Positions 8,973-18,002 of a stretch of DNA of 64,000 nt are shown piece by piece. Position 1 is the first letter of the stretch, and every line of letters begins with the position of its first letter. Source of the stretch: Pseudomonadales bacterium (lineage in GTDB: Bacteria > Pseudomonadota > Gammaproteobacteria > Pseudomonadales > Azotimanducaceae); assembly GCA_024234635.1 (NCBI GenBank), contig JACKNX010000003.1, positions 277,526 to 341,525 of the forward strand. Reading direction: 5' to 3'. The notes under the pieces were generated by a model that saw only the letters and a program-made list of their open reading frames with translations, made no database searches and was not told where the DNA came from. Both the position numbers and the translations under genes were made by a program.

Positions 8973-9497
8973 TTGAATCCTTCCCTGCCCGACGCGACAG
9001 AACCGACCGGTTTCGCCGCCCTCGACGCCATTTCCTTCGACGTGGACGGCGTGCTCACCGATGGTGGAATCACCTACACCGATGACGGCCGCGAACTGAA
9101 GACCTTCAACGTCCAGGATGGTGCCGCGTTCAAGATGCTGATGCGCGCCGGCGTTCAGGTTGCCCTCATCACCGGTCGCAACTCGCCTGTGGTCAGTCGC
9201 CGGGCCGACGAACTGGGCATCCGCTACCTCTACCAGGGGCAGGAAAACAAGGTAGCGGCATTCCAGGACTTCCTGCAGCGCACGGGCGTCACCCGCGCCC
9301 GCAGTGCGCATGTCGGCGACGACCTGGCCGACCTCGAACTTTTCGAGCACTGCGGTCTGGGCATAGCAGTCCCCAACGGTCACCCCCAGATCCTGAAAGC
9401 CGCGGGTTATGTCACGCGACAGGCCGGCGGGCAGGGCGTGGTTCGCGAGTTGTGCGAACTGCTGTTGCGCGCCCGCGGTGTCTGGCCCTGGCCATGA
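8973..9497 (+). CDS. kdsC: 3-deoxy-D-manno-octulosonate 8-phosphate phosphatase
   Basis: HAD-superfamily phosphatase that converts Kdo-8-phosphate to Kdo for the LPS inner core. The 174 residues lack a cap domain, typical of the tetrameric KdsC type. The HAD nucleophile motif is SFDVDGVLTDG, motif II is LITGRNS, and the metal-binding motif is HVGDDLADLELF. The start is a TTG at 8973, since no ATG occurs before the catalytic core. The usual upstream partner kdsD (arabinose-5-phosphate isomerase) is absent: mlaF lies directly next door. The stop overlaps lptC (ATGA). Confidence 0.94.
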   Translation: MNPSLPDATEPTGFAALDAISFDVDGVLTDGGITYTDDGRELKTFNVQDGAAFKMLMRAGVQVALITGRNSPVVSRRADELGIRYLYQGQENKVAAFQDFLQRTGVTRARSAHVGDDLADLELFEHCGLGIAVPNGHPQILKAAGYVTRQAGGQGVVRELCELLLRARGVWPWP

Positions 9498-10141
9498 GTA
9501 GCGCAGCCCGCACCGCCACGCTCTGGGCCCTGGTTCTTGGACTGGTAGCCTGGATGGGCTGGACGCTGCGGACCAGCAACTGGCTTGCGCCACCGGCCCC
9601 CCAGGCGGGGAGCGCCATCGCCACGGCGGAAGGCGAACCGGATCTGAGCCTGACCAATGCGCAGATCATCGAATTTGCCGAAGACGGCAGTCCCGCCTTC
9701 CATCTGCGAGCGGCTGGCATGGCCCAGCGGGGCGAAACGGATGAAGCCAGCCTCGAACAACCGTATCTGCTTGTGAGCAACGCAGGTGGACAACCATGGG
9801 ACGTGACGTCTCGCGACGGGACCATCCGGCGCACACCGGGCAGCGATGGTCGGCCCGAGAATCTCGTTGAATTGCGCAAGGACGTGGTATTGCGCCAGCT
9901 TCGGTCCGATTCCGCGCCGCCCAGCATGACCATTCGCTCGGAGGCCATAGACGTGTATCCGGAGCGTCAATTCGCGAAGTCTCCCGTGAGTGTTATGATC
10001 GACAGCGATGTGGGAAGAACACTCGCTGCCACCATGCAGGGCAGCCTGAAAACCGGTGTACTCGATCTTGCCTCCGACAGGCAGCAGCCCGTTTACACCA
10101 TCGTATTGCCAACGCAGTTCAAATCACGACTTCAGCCATGA
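9494..10141 (+). CDS. lptC: LPS export protein LptC
   Basis: Bitopic inner-membrane protein that receives LPS from LptB2FG and passes it to the periplasmic LptA bridge. The 215-residue product has one N-terminal membrane helix (about residues 8-26) and a periplasmic beta-jellyroll domain. The pattern 'D..L.....D..G...F.L.A' appears around EPDLSLTNAQIIEFAEDGSP. It overlaps kdsC upstream and lptA downstream by ATGA. Sequence conservation in LptC is low, so the call leans partly on position between kdsC and lptA. Confidence 0.88.
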   Translation: MSSAARTATLWALVLGLVAWMGWTLRTSNWLAPPAPQAGSAIATAEGEPDLSLTNAQIIEFAEDGSPAFHLRAAGMAQRGETDEASLEQPYLLVSNAGGQPWDVTSRDGTIRRTPGSDGRPENLVELRKDVVLRQLRSDSAPPSMTIRSEAIDVYPERQFAKSPVSVMIDSDVGRTLAATMQGSLKTGVLDLASDRQQPVYTIVLPTQFKSRLQP

Positions 10142-10677
10142 CGGCCCCAGACCAGCGACCGTTCACCTCCCGCCACCGCCGGTGGCCACGCCTGGCGCTG
10201 TGCGGTCACCTCCTGCTTGCCGCGGCAGGGCCCGCCTGGGCAATCACCGGCGACTCAGACAAACCCATCCATATCAGCTCACGGAACGCGCAACTCGACC
10301 GCGGCTCACAGACGCTCGTGTACCAGGGCAATGTGCGCATCGACCAGGGTACGTTACGGGTGATCGCGGACCGCATGGTGGTGGAATACGAAGCCGACAG
10401 GGTGGTGCGTATCACCGCCACGGGTTCTCCCGCGCGTTACCAGCAGGAACTGGAAGGCAGCCAGGGGCACGTGCATGCGAACGCCCGCCAGATCGTCTAC
10501 CACACCCAGGCAGAATCGCTGGATCTGATCGGCGCCGCGCAGCTCCTGCAACACGGCAGTGAACTGAAAGGTGAAGTCATCAGCTACGACATCGAGGCGG
10601 GACGCGTCGCCGCGCGCTCCAACGACTCCGGCCCCGTGCGCATGATCCTCCAGCCATCCGCTCGGCAGACGCATTGA
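10138..10677 (+). CDS. lptA: LPS transport periplasmic protein LptA
   Basis: Periplasmic beta-jellyroll protein that polymerises into the bridge carrying LPS from LptC to LptD. The 179 residues begin with a charged stretch and a signal peptide ending near GPAWA-ITGDSDKPIHISS. The OstA-like core follows: LVYQGNVRIDQGTLRVIADRMVVEY. The N-terminal region before the hydrophobic core is longer than usual (about 18 residues). It is coupled to lptC by ATGA and to lptB, whose TTG start overlaps the lptA stop. Confidence 0.93.
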   Translation: MTAPDQRPFTSRHRRWPRLALCGHLLLAAAGPAWAITGDSDKPIHISSRNAQLDRGSQTLVYQGNVRIDQGTLRVIADRMVVEYEADRVVRITATGSPARYQQELEGSQGHVHANARQIVYHTQAESLDLIGAAQLLQHGSELKGEVISYDIEAGRVAARSNDSGPVRMILQPSARQTH

Positions 10678-11399
10678 ACACCCTGTCCGCCGCCAATCTG
10701 CGCAAGTCCTACAACCGCCGGCTGGTCGTCGAGGATGTCAGCATGCAGGTGAAGACCGGCGAAATTGTCGGACTGCTGGGGCCGAACGGTGCCGGCAAGA
10801 CCACCTGTTTCTACATGATCGTGGGGCTGATCCGTCCGGATGCCGGACACATCGCGCTGAACGACGTGGACCTGACACGCGCCCCGGTGCACCGCAGGGC
10901 CCGCGCGGGCATCGGTTATCTGCCACAGGAGGCAAGCGTATTCCGCACGCTGAGCACCGAAAACAACATCCAGGCGGTGCTGGAGCTGCGCAAGGATCTA
11001 TCCCGCAAACAGCGGGTTGCACTGCGTGAACAGCTCATCCAGGAGTTTCACCTGGAACGGGTACGCAAATCGAAGGGTGAACAACTTTCCGGTGGGGAGC
11101 GCCGTCGCCTGGAAATCGCCCGCGCGCTGGCCACGCAGCCGTCGTTCATGCTGCTGGACGAACCCTTTGCTGGCGTGGACCCGATTTCAGTCGCCGAAAT
11201 CAAGAAGGAGATCCGGCGTCTCGCCGAACGGGGTCTCGGCGTACTCATCACGGACCACAATGTGCGGGACACACTGGATATCTGTGACCGGGCTTACATC
11301 GTAAACGGTGGCCACATCATCGCGGATGGTGCGCCAGCCGCCATACTGGAAAACAGTACGGTACGCAGCGTGTATCTGGGCGAAGGATTCAGCCTCTAG
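10674..11399 (+). CDS. lptB: LPS export ABC ATPase LptB
   Basis: Cytoplasmic ATPase of the LptB2FG extractor, which pulls LPS from the inner membrane. The 241 residues contain Walker A GPNGAGKTTCFYM (about residue 36), the Q-loop region, signature LSGGERRRLEIARAL, Walker B MLLDEPFAGVDP and switch DHNVRDTL. The start is a TTG at 10674 that overlaps the lptA stop (TTGA), so translation is probably coupled. The partner genes lptF and lptG are not in the window, which is usual. Confidence 0.96.
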   Translation: MNTLSAANLRKSYNRRLVVEDVSMQVKTGEIVGLLGPNGAGKTTCFYMIVGLIRPDAGHIALNDVDLTRAPVHRRARAGIGYLPQEASVFRTLSTENNIQAVLELRKDLSRKQRVALREQLIQEFHLERVRKSKGEQLSGGERRRLEIARALATQPSFMLLDEPFAGVDPISVAEIKKEIRRLAERGLGVLITDHNVRDTLDICDRAYIVNGGHIIADGAPAAILENSTVRSVYLGEGFSL

Positions 11400-11460
11400 T
11401 GACGATTTCCGCAAAAAACAGCGGCAGACCGGCGAAGCCGCACGTTCCGGGGAGATATCG

Positions 11461-12933
11461 GTGAAGCCGACCCTGGCGTTGCGCATGGGCCAGCAGCTGG
11501 CGATGACGCCACAGTTGCAGCAGGCCATCCGCCTGCTCCAGCTGTCCACCGTGGATCTGGAACAGGAAATCCAGACCATGGTGACCGAAAACCCGATGCT
11601 CGAGTACGACGGCGCGGAGGGTCCCACGTTCGAGAGCCTGCCAACCGGTGAGGAGGAGTCCCCGCAGACCGGCAAGGAGAACAGCGAGCGTGATGTCAAC
11701 ATCGATGCGGACGATCATGGCATCCCGGAGGATCTGCCGGTAGACAGTCGCTGGGAGGATGTCTACGAAAGCAGCAGCGCGCCCAGTGGTCCCAGCGAGG
11801 GCTGGGAACAGGAGGATCGCAACACCTACCGGGAGACGCTCAGCGACCATCTGCTGTGGCAGCTCAACCTGACGCCCATGTCAGACAACGACCGGCTTAT
11901 GGCGACCCTGATCATCGACGCCATCGACGATGACGGCATGCTCACGACCACCCCGGAAGACATCCTGGAATCGGTGCGGGAAGACCTGCCGGAAACCGAG
12001 CTCGACGAAGTACTGGCCGTGCTGAAGCTGGTTCAGCATTTCGATCCGATCGGCGTCGGCGCCCGCGATCTGCGCGAGTGCCTGCTGATCCAGCTCGGCG
12101 CGCTGTCGGCCGACACGCCCTGGCGCAACGAAGCGATACAGCTCGTGGATGAGCATCTTGCGAGCCTGGGCTCACATGATTACGCCACCCTGAGCGGCAG
12201 GTTGAAGCTGCAGGAAGCGCAACTCGCCGACGTGGTGCGCCTCATCCAGTCCCTGCATCCCCGTCCCGGCGCGACCGTCAACACCGAGCCGGAGGAGTTT
12301 GTCGTCCCCGATGTGATCGTGCGGAAGGTGGCCGGCAAACGTGGCGCCCGCTGGGTCGTGGAGCTCAATGCGGATGCGTTGCCCCGAATCCGCCTGAACG
12401 AGCAGTACGCGGAGCTTGCGCGCAGCGTGACCAGCGCCTCGGACGCCACCTATCTTCGCGATCATCTGAACGAGGCACGCTGGTTTCTGAAGAGCATTCA
12501 GAGCCGCCACGATACCCTGCTGAAGGTCGCGACCAAGATCGTCGAGATGCAGCGCGGCTTCTTCGAATATGGTGAAGAGGCCATGAAACCGATGGTTCTG
12601 GCCGATATCGCCGCCGCCGTGGACATGCACGAATCGACCATATCCCGGGTCACCAGTCGCAAATACATGCACACGCCGCGGGGCGTCTTCGAGCTCAAAT
12701 ACTTCTTCTCCAGCCACGTCGCCAGCAGTACCGGCGGCGAGGTTTCCTCCACGGTCATTCGCGCGCTCATCAAGAAACTGGTGGCCGATGAGAATGCGCG
12801 CAAACCGCTGAGCGACAGTCAGCTTGCCACGATGCTGGCGAAACAGAACATAAAGGTCGCCCGCCGAACCGTGGCCAAATACAGGGAATCCCTGCGGATT
12901 CCACCCTCCAACGAACGCAAGCGGATCACGTGA
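11461..12933 (+). CDS. rpoN: RNA polymerase sigma-54 factor
   Basis: Sigma-54 directs transcription from -24/-12 promoters together with enhancer-binding AAA+ activators. The GTG at 11461 was chosen because it gives the conserved N-terminus VKPTLALRMGQQLAMTPQLQ and has GGGGAG upstream; the longer open frame starts inside lptB. The 490 residues have the glutamine-rich activator-interacting region I, an acidic linker (about residues 45-110), the core-binding domain and the C-terminal RpoN box ARRTVAKYR. The order lptB-rpoN-hpf-ptsN-rapZ-npr is conserved. Confidence 0.97.
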   Translation: MKPTLALRMGQQLAMTPQLQQAIRLLQLSTVDLEQEIQTMVTENPMLEYDGAEGPTFESLPTGEEESPQTGKENSERDVNIDADDHGIPEDLPVDSRWEDVYESSSAPSGPSEGWEQEDRNTYRETLSDHLLWQLNLTPMSDNDRLMATLIIDAIDDDGMLTTTPEDILESVREDLPETELDEVLAVLKLVQHFDPIGVGARDLRECLLIQLGALSADTPWRNEAIQLVDEHLASLGSHDYATLSGRLKLQEAQLADVVRLIQSLHPRPGATVNTEPEEFVVPDVIVRKVAGKRGARWVVELNADALPRIRLNEQYAELARSVTSASDATYLRDHLNEARWFLKSIQSRHDTLLKVATKIVEMQRGFFEYGEEAMKPMVLADIAAAVDMHESTISRVTSRKYMHTPRGVFELKYFFSSHVASSTGGEVSSTVIRALIKKLVADENARKPLSDSQLATMLAKQNIKVARRTVAKYRESLRIPPSNERKRIT

Positions 12934-12994
12934 AGCGCTTGATCACTCATCGACGAAACAACGTTACTCAATCTCTCAATCAGGGAGCCGAACC

Positions 12995-13297
12995 ATGCAA
13001 ATGAGTATTTCCGGTCACCACATCGACGTTACCGAACCGCTTCGGGCCTACGTCACCGACAAATTCGATCGCCTGCAACGCCACGCCGATCACATCACCA
13101 ACGTCCATGTGGTGCTGAGCGTCGAAAAGCTGGTGCAGAAGGCGGAAGCTACCGTGCACGTCAGTGGCGCGGAACTGTTTGCCGATGCCGCCACCGAAGA
13201 TCTCTACGCCGCCATTGACATGCTCGCGGACAAACTCGACAGGCAGCTGATAAAGCACAAGGAAAAGAACGTCAACCGCCACCACAGCCGGGGATGA
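12995..13297 (+). CDS. hpf: Ribosome hibernation promoting factor (short form)
   Basis: Binds the decoding centre of the 30S subunit in stationary phase and promotes inactive 100S dimers. At 100 residues it is the short HPF with only the YfiA/RaiA fold (MQMSISGHHIDVTEPLRAYV, then a helix rich in Asp/Lys). A stretch GGGAG lies 8 nt before the ATG. It sits between rpoN and ptsN, as in most gammaproteobacteria. Confidence 0.93.
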   Translation: MQMSISGHHIDVTEPLRAYVTDKFDRLQRHADHITNVHVVLSVEKLVQKAEATVHVSGAELFADAATEDLYAAIDMLADKLDRQLIKHKEKNVNRHHSRG

Positions 13298-13306
13298 AGT
13301 GGAATC

Positions 13307-13771
13307 GTGGACGTAGCGGACATTCTTGCACCGGGCCGCACGCACATCGGTGTCGATGTGCAGAGTCGCAAACGCGCGCTCGAATGGATCAGTGAACAGC
13401 TCGCCGAACACATCCCCGCGCTGCGCGCACGGGATCTGTTCCAGGCGCTGCAGGCACGGGAGCGGCTGGGCAGCACCGGCCTGGGTGAAGGCGTGGCCAT
13501 TCCCCACTGCCGGATACACCATGACCGCATTCTGGGCCTGTTCGTGCGCCTGGCCCGGCCGATCGACTTCGACGCACCCGATGGCGAACCCGTTGATCTC
13601 CTGTTCGCGCTGCTGGTTCCGGAAGGCGAAGCGGAAGCCCATCTGAAGGTGTTGTCACAGCTGGCCAGCGCCTTCTCGAACGAAGATCTTTCCGCCCGAC
13701 TGCGTGTCGCCGGCAGCGCCGAAGATCTGCGTGCCATACTTATCGAAGGGTGCACCGCACAGGACGGCTAG
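13307..13771 (+). CDS. ptsN: Nitrogen-PTS enzyme IIA component PtsN
   Basis: EIIA-Ntr, the terminal phosphate acceptor of the nitrogen phosphotransferase system; it regulates potassium uptake and stress pathways rather than moving sugar. The 154-residue product carries the phosphorylated histidine in GLGEGVAIPHCRI (about residue 66) and the family segment PEGEAEAHLKVLSQLA. The start is a GTG at 13307, 9 bp after hpf. Its phosphodonor Npr is encoded three genes on; the first enzyme, PtsP, is not here. Confidence 0.95.
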   Translation: MDVADILAPGRTHIGVDVQSRKRALEWISEQLAEHIPALRARDLFQALQARERLGSTGLGEGVAIPHCRIHHDRILGLFVRLARPIDFDAPDGEPVDLLFALLVPEGEAEAHLKVLSQLASAFSNEDLSARLRVAGSAEDLRAILIEGCTAQDG

Positions 13772-13773
13772 AG

Positions 13774-14625
13774 ATGCAGCTCATCGTCATCAGTGGACGC
13801 TCCGGTTCCGGCAAGAGCACCGTGCTCAAGGTACTGGAGGACAACGGGTTTGACTGCATCGACAATTTCCCCGTCAACCTTTTGCAATCGCTGATCCACA
13901 ATGCGCTGCGCGATCCACGTCAGAAGGACAGCGCAATTGCCGTGTGCATTGACGCCAGAAGCCGTGACCTGGAACGGTTCCCGGAGATTCTGTTGTCTCT
14001 CGATCGCATGGACGTCGATTGCCAGGTGGTATTTCTCGATGCTCTGAGCCCGACCCTGGTCAAACGCTTCAGCGAAACCCGCCGCCGTCACCCGCTGACC
14101 GACCAGAACACCGATCTGCGACAGGCCATCGAGGCGGAGTCGCAACTGCTGGAGCCCCTGTCCGACCTCGCGGACCTGACCATCGACACCACCCGGCTGT
14201 CCGCCCAGGAACTCGCGGAGATGATCCGGGTGCGTGTCCTGGGACGCGCCCAGAACCACATGTCGCTGCTGTTCCGATCTTTCGGCTTCAAACACGGCGT
14301 GCCGGTGGACGCGGATTTCGTCTTCGACGTGCGTTGCCTGCCGAACCCGCACTGGATACCCGAGTTGCGCCCGTTGACCGGCCGCGATGAGCCGGTCATT
14401 GCCTACCTCGCCAACCAGGCCGAGGTAACACGCATGCTGGGCGATATCGCCACCTTCCTCGAGAGCTGGCTACCGAGTTTCGCCGACAACAACCGTACCT
14501 ACATGACGGTTTGCGTCGGCTGCACCGGTGGTCAACACCGCAGCGTCTACCTGGCGGAACAGCTGGGCGCACATTTCAGTACACAGGCCCTGGACGTTCT
14601 GGTTCGCCACCGGGAGACCGGCTGA
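13774..14625 (+). CDS. rapZ: RNase adapter protein RapZ
   Basis: P-loop protein that, in E. coli, binds glucosamine-6-phosphate and delivers the sRNA GlmZ to RNase E, tuning GlmS levels. The 283 residues contain Walker A GRSGSGKSTVL (about residue 8), the Walker-B-like VVFLDA and the conserved C-terminal GCTGGQHRSVYLAE. The ATG at 13774 lies 2 bp past the ptsN stop. GlcN6P supplies murA's substrate, so this gene belongs functionally with the cell-wall genes nearby, although whether the sRNA circuit exists here is unknown. Confidence 0.95.
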   Translation: MQLIVISGRSGSGKSTVLKVLEDNGFDCIDNFPVNLLQSLIHNALRDPRQKDSAIAVCIDARSRDLERFPEILLSLDRMDVDCQVVFLDALSPTLVKRFSETRRRHPLTDQNTDLRQAIEAESQLLEPLSDLADLTIDTTRLSAQELAEMIRVRVLGRAQNHMSLLFRSFGFKHGVPVDADFVFDVRCLPNPHWIPELRPLTGRDEPVIAYLANQAEVTRMLGDIATFLESWLPSFADNNRTYMTVCVGCTGGQHRSVYLAEQLGAHFSTQALDVLVRHRETG

Positions 14626-14807
14626 CCCAACCCCGCCGTCGTCCCGTTGAACGTCGCCGGTGGCTGCGTGTGATGGCAGACAGCACCACATTCTGACAGC
14701 ACCGCCCGCGGCGCTGGCGCGGTCTGGCGGATTCCGCTTGCCGTTTGCATTCTGCCGCGCGGCCCCCTAGGCTCCGCCACGACCGAAGCCGGACTCCATC
14801 CATCGCC

Positions 14808-15077
14808 ATGGCTGAACGCCAGATCCGTATCGTCAATCGCCTGGGCATCCACGCGCGCTCCGCCAAAAAACTGGTTGATGTGGCGCAGGGGTTTGCCAGC
14901 GAGGTTGCTCTCATCAAGGAAGGGCAGACGGCAAACGGCAAACGCATCATGGCGGTGCTCACACTCTATGCGCCCCAGGGAACCGAACTCCTCGTAAGAA
15001 CGACCGGCGACGACGCGGAAGAAGCCCTTGAAGCCATCAGCACACTGGTGGCCGACCGTTTCGGGGAACCCGATTGA
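14808..15077 (+). CDS. ptsO: Phosphocarrier protein NPr (HPr family)
   Basis: HPr-like phosphocarrier of the nitrogen PTS, passing phosphate from PtsP to PtsN. The 89 residues have the active-site histidine in the motif GIHARSAKKL (His16) and the conserved GKRIMAVLTL region. The ATG at 14808 matches the usual N-terminus; the frame upstream lacks homology-like features. It is separated from rapZ by 182 bp, an unusually wide gap for this cluster, in which no solid promoter was found. Confidence 0.93.
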   Translation: MAERQIRIVNRLGIHARSAKKLVDVAQGFASEVALIKEGQTANGKRIMAVLTLYAPQGTELLVRTTGDDAEEALEAISTLVADRFGEPD

Positions 15078-15268
15078 CGCGCTCCCGGGCACTTATCCCG
15101 CAACCGCGTGGGTCCAGCACACCGTGCGGCTACCGGCCGCGCCCTGATCACCCCCCAGGACCGGTGCCCTAACGACAGCGAACGGCCGACGGCGGGACGC
15201 AGGTCGCCACGTCCGGGCCCATTTCTCTTCCATACTTACCGATCAGCAGCACCAACGGGACGCGCAGC

Positions 15269-16609
15269 GTGGCGGAAAGCCAGCAACAACCGGGCAATGC
15301 ATTCAACGGTGGATTGCCTCGCACCACCGCGGAGACGCGCGTGCTGCTGGAATCCATGTGGCCGAACGAAATTGCGCGCCTGCTGGAGTCAACACCGCCC
15401 AAGGTAAGGCGTGTCATCTGGAACCTGGTCGACGAAGACGTCATGAGTCAGGTACTGCAATACCTGCACGACGATGTCTCCGCGGAACTGCTGGAAACCA
15501 TTGACCCGGCGGTGCTTGCCGCCGCAGTGGACGAGCTGGAAACCGACGACTTCGCCGACCTGCTGCAGCAGTTGCCCCAGGCGATTCTGGATCAGGTACT
15601 CGATGCCCTGGACCAGAGCGACCGGCAACGCCTGGAAGCCGTACTGTCCTACCCGGACGATACCGCTGGCGGCATCATGAACACCGACACCATCACGGTG
15701 CGGCCGCGGCATTCGGCGGACGTGGTGTTGCGCTATCTGCGACTCCGCAAGGATATTCCGGAGACGACCGACGCGCTCATCGTGGTGAACGACAAGGAAG
15801 AGTACGTCGGCATGCTGCCGCTGACCAAGCTGCTGACATCAGACCCTTCCGTCAACGTGCGCGAGATCATGAACGCCGAAGCGCCTTCCATCCCGGTCGA
15901 AATGCCGGATACGGAAGTCGCGCGTCTGTTTTCCGCCCAGGACCTGGTGTCCGCCGCGGTGGTGGGACCCGACGGCAGGCTGCTCGGTCGTATCACCATC
16001 GACGACGTAGTCGACGTCATCATCGAGGAGGCCGATGAAGCCGTGCTCGCCCACGCCGGCCTGGACGCCGAGGACGATACATTTGCCTCGGCGAGCCGCA
16101 CCTTCCCCCGGCGGGCGGTGTGGCTGGGTGTGAACCTGGCCACTGCCTTCCTGGCCTCCGCCGTGATCAACCTTTTCGAGCACACCATCGAAAAAGTCGT
16201 GGCGCTGGCCGTGCTGATGCCCATCGTTGCGAGCATGGGCGGGATCGCTGGCACGCAGACGTTGACCCTGGTGATCCGGGGTATCGCGCTCGGCCAGGTC
16301 GGGCGCTCCAACCTGGGATTCCTGCTCAACCGGGAGTTCAAGGTGGCTGCCCTGAACGGGCTGTTCTGGGCCATTCTCGTTGGCATCGCCGCAACACTGG
16401 TGTTCGGCGACTACATGCTGGGGGTCGTGCTCGCCACCGCGATGATCGTGAATATCCTGATGGCAGCCTTCGCCGGCACGCTGTTGCCGGGTTTGCTGCG
16501 CCGCTTTGGCATCGACCCCGCCATCGCCGGCGGTGTGGTGCTTACCACGTTCACCGATGTAACGGGGTTCTTCGCGTTTCTGGGGCTGGCGACCTGGGTA
16601 TACGGCTGA
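15269..16609 (+). CDS. mgtE: Magnesium transporter MgtE
   Basis: Mg2+ channel of the inner membrane. The 446 residues follow the family order: an N-terminal superhelical domain (about 20-140, with repeated ELLE and LQQL patterns), a pair of CBS domains (about 145-265), a plug helix and a C-terminal pore domain with five membrane helices (about 290-446; GGIAGTQTLTLVIRG and the acidic FTDVTGFFAFL segment). The start is a GTG at 15269. The 191-bp leader was examined for an Mg2+ riboswitch and none could be supported. Confidence 0.95.
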   Translation: MAESQQQPGNAFNGGLPRTTAETRVLLESMWPNEIARLLESTPPKVRRVIWNLVDEDVMSQVLQYLHDDVSAELLETIDPAVLAAAVDELETDDFADLLQQLPQAILDQVLDALDQSDRQRLEAVLSYPDDTAGGIMNTDTITVRPRHSADVVLRYLRLRKDIPETTDALIVVNDKEEYVGMLPLTKLLTSDPSVNVREIMNAEAPSIPVEMPDTEVARLFSAQDLVSAAVVGPDGRLLGRITIDDVVDVIIEEADEAVLAHAGLDAEDDTFASASRTFPRRAVWLGVNLATAFLASAVINLFEHTIEKVVALAVLMPIVASMGGIAGTQTLTLVIRGIALGQVGRSNLGFLLNREFKVAALNGLFWAILVGIAATLVFGDYMLGVVLATAMIVNILMAAFAGTLLPGLLRRFGIDPAIAGGVVLTTFTDVTGFFAFLGLATWVYG

Positions 16610-16641
16610 GCTCTGACGCGCTTTGGTACCGACGCCCTTTG

Positions 16642-17979
16642 TCAGCCCGCGCCGGCAACCGTCATGGATCCAATCAGCATGGTGGGCGTGTGGATGTTGC
16701 CGCGTCTGTCGGGGTCATCGCCGATGGCGCTGATGCCAAGCAACATGTCCTGCATGTTCGACGCCACGGTCACTTCGTCAACTGGATAGGCGATCTCGCC
16801 GTTTTCCACCCAGAATCCCGACGCACCGCGGGAGTAGTCCCCGGTCACCATGTTGACACCCTGGCCCATGCACTCCGTCACCAGAAGCCCGCGGTTCATG
16901 GCGCGAAGGAGCTCATTCACGGGCGTCACAGGCCCGAGTATCTCCACATTGTGCACGCCACCTGCGTTGCCCGTGGTGGGCATCTTCAGGCGTCGACCTG
17001 AATAAACGGAAAGCGCATAGCTTGCGACCATTCCGGCATCCACGAACCGGTTTTCCCGCGTTGCCACGCCGTCACCATCAAAAGCCGCACTGCCCAGCGC
17101 GCCTCTGCGATGCGGGAACTCGACGACGCTGAACCGTTCCGGCATCACTTGCTTGCCAAGCGAATCGAGCAGGAAGCTGGCTTTTCTGTACAGGGCCCCG
17201 CCGGAAAGAGCGCCGAGGAGACTGGAGACCAGGCCACTCGATACGTCGGGTGAATACGCCACGGGGAAGGTTCCCGTCGGCGCCTTGCGCGGCGACAATC
17301 GACGCAGCACCCGCTGCGTCGCCCGTTCTCCGACCGTACGCGCCGCTTCCAGTTCATCCAGCCGGCGCGTGACCGCATACCAGTAGTCGCGCTGCATGGC
17401 CCCACCGGCGTCCTGGCCGATCATCACGCAGGAAAGGCCATATCGGGTTCCCGTGTGTGAGCCCAGGAAACCATTGGAATTTGCATACATCCTGAGCGCG
17501 GTATGCGAACTGAAAGACGCGCCATCGGAACGCAGGTTGTCACCCGCGCCAGCCAGCGCGCCAGCCTCACATTCCAGCGCCAGACTTCGCGCGGTATCGG
17601 TATCTACGGTACTCGGGTGATAGAGATCGAGATCCGGAAAGTTGTGGGCGAGCAACCCCGGCTCCGCAATGCCGGCAAATTCGTCCGCCTCGGTATAACG
17701 GGCGATGTCACACGCCGCCCGTACCGTGGAGACAATGGCGTCTTCGCTGCTGTCGGACGTGGAAGCCGTGCCCTTGCGCTGACCGAAGTACACCGTGATA
17801 CCGAATCCACGATCCTGATTGAACTCCACGGTCTCCACGTCACGATTGCGCACGCTCACCGACAGGCCGATGTCGTGGCTGGCGCTGACTTCCGCTGCCG
17901 TGGCGCCACACTTTGCCGCTTCCGCAAGAATGCGTGCGGTGAACCCTTCGAGCTCCGCCCGCTTTTCGCTAATATCCAT
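16642..17979 (-). CDS. pmbA: Metalloprotease subunit PmbA/TldE
   Basis: Partner of TldD in a heterodimeric protease known to process microcin B17, the antitoxin CcdA and some RiPPs. The 445-residue product has the TldE C-terminal fold (YSRGASGFWVENGEIAYPVDEVT) but, as expected for this subunit, lacks the HExxxH zinc motif found in TldD. It is divergent from yjgA with only 23 bp between start codons, so any promoters overlap. tldD lies 0.7 kb away beyond yjgA, the order known in Pseudomonas. No RiPP precursor was found nearby. Confidence 0.94.
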   Translation of the reverse strand: MDISEKRAELEGFTARILAEAAKCGATAAEVSASHDIGLSVSVRNRDVETVEFNQDRGFGITVYFGQRKGTASTSDSSEDAIVSTVRAACDIARYTEADEFAGIAEPGLLAHNFPDLDLYHPSTVDTDTARSLALECEAGALAGAGDNLRSDGASFSSHTALRMYANSNGFLGSHTGTRYGLSCVMIGQDAGGAMQRDYWYAVTRRLDELEAARTVGERATQRVLRRLSPRKAPTGTFPVAYSPDVSSGLVSSLLGALSGGALYRKASFLLDSLGKQVMPERFSVVEFPHRRGALGSAAFDGDGVATRENRFVDAGMVASYALSVYSGRRLKMPTTGNAGGVHNVEILGPVTPVNELLRAMNRGLLVTECMGQGVNMVTGDYSRGASGFWVENGEIAYPVDEVTVASNMQDMLLGISAIGDDPDRRGNIHTPTMLIGSMTVAGAG

Positions 17980-18002
17980 TGCTACCCACTTCTCTGCTGC
18001 TC

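Noticed and set aside
14740..14760. Sigma-54-like TGGC...TTGC pair upstream of the NPr gene
   Set aside because: The spacing between the GG and GC elements is about 12 instead of the required 10 bases.
15078..15268. Possible Mg2+ riboswitch (M-box) in the 191-bp leader of mgtE
   Set aside because: Only a short GCTACC-like resemblance was found; the conserved M-box blocks and a terminator or anti-terminator pair could not be traced.
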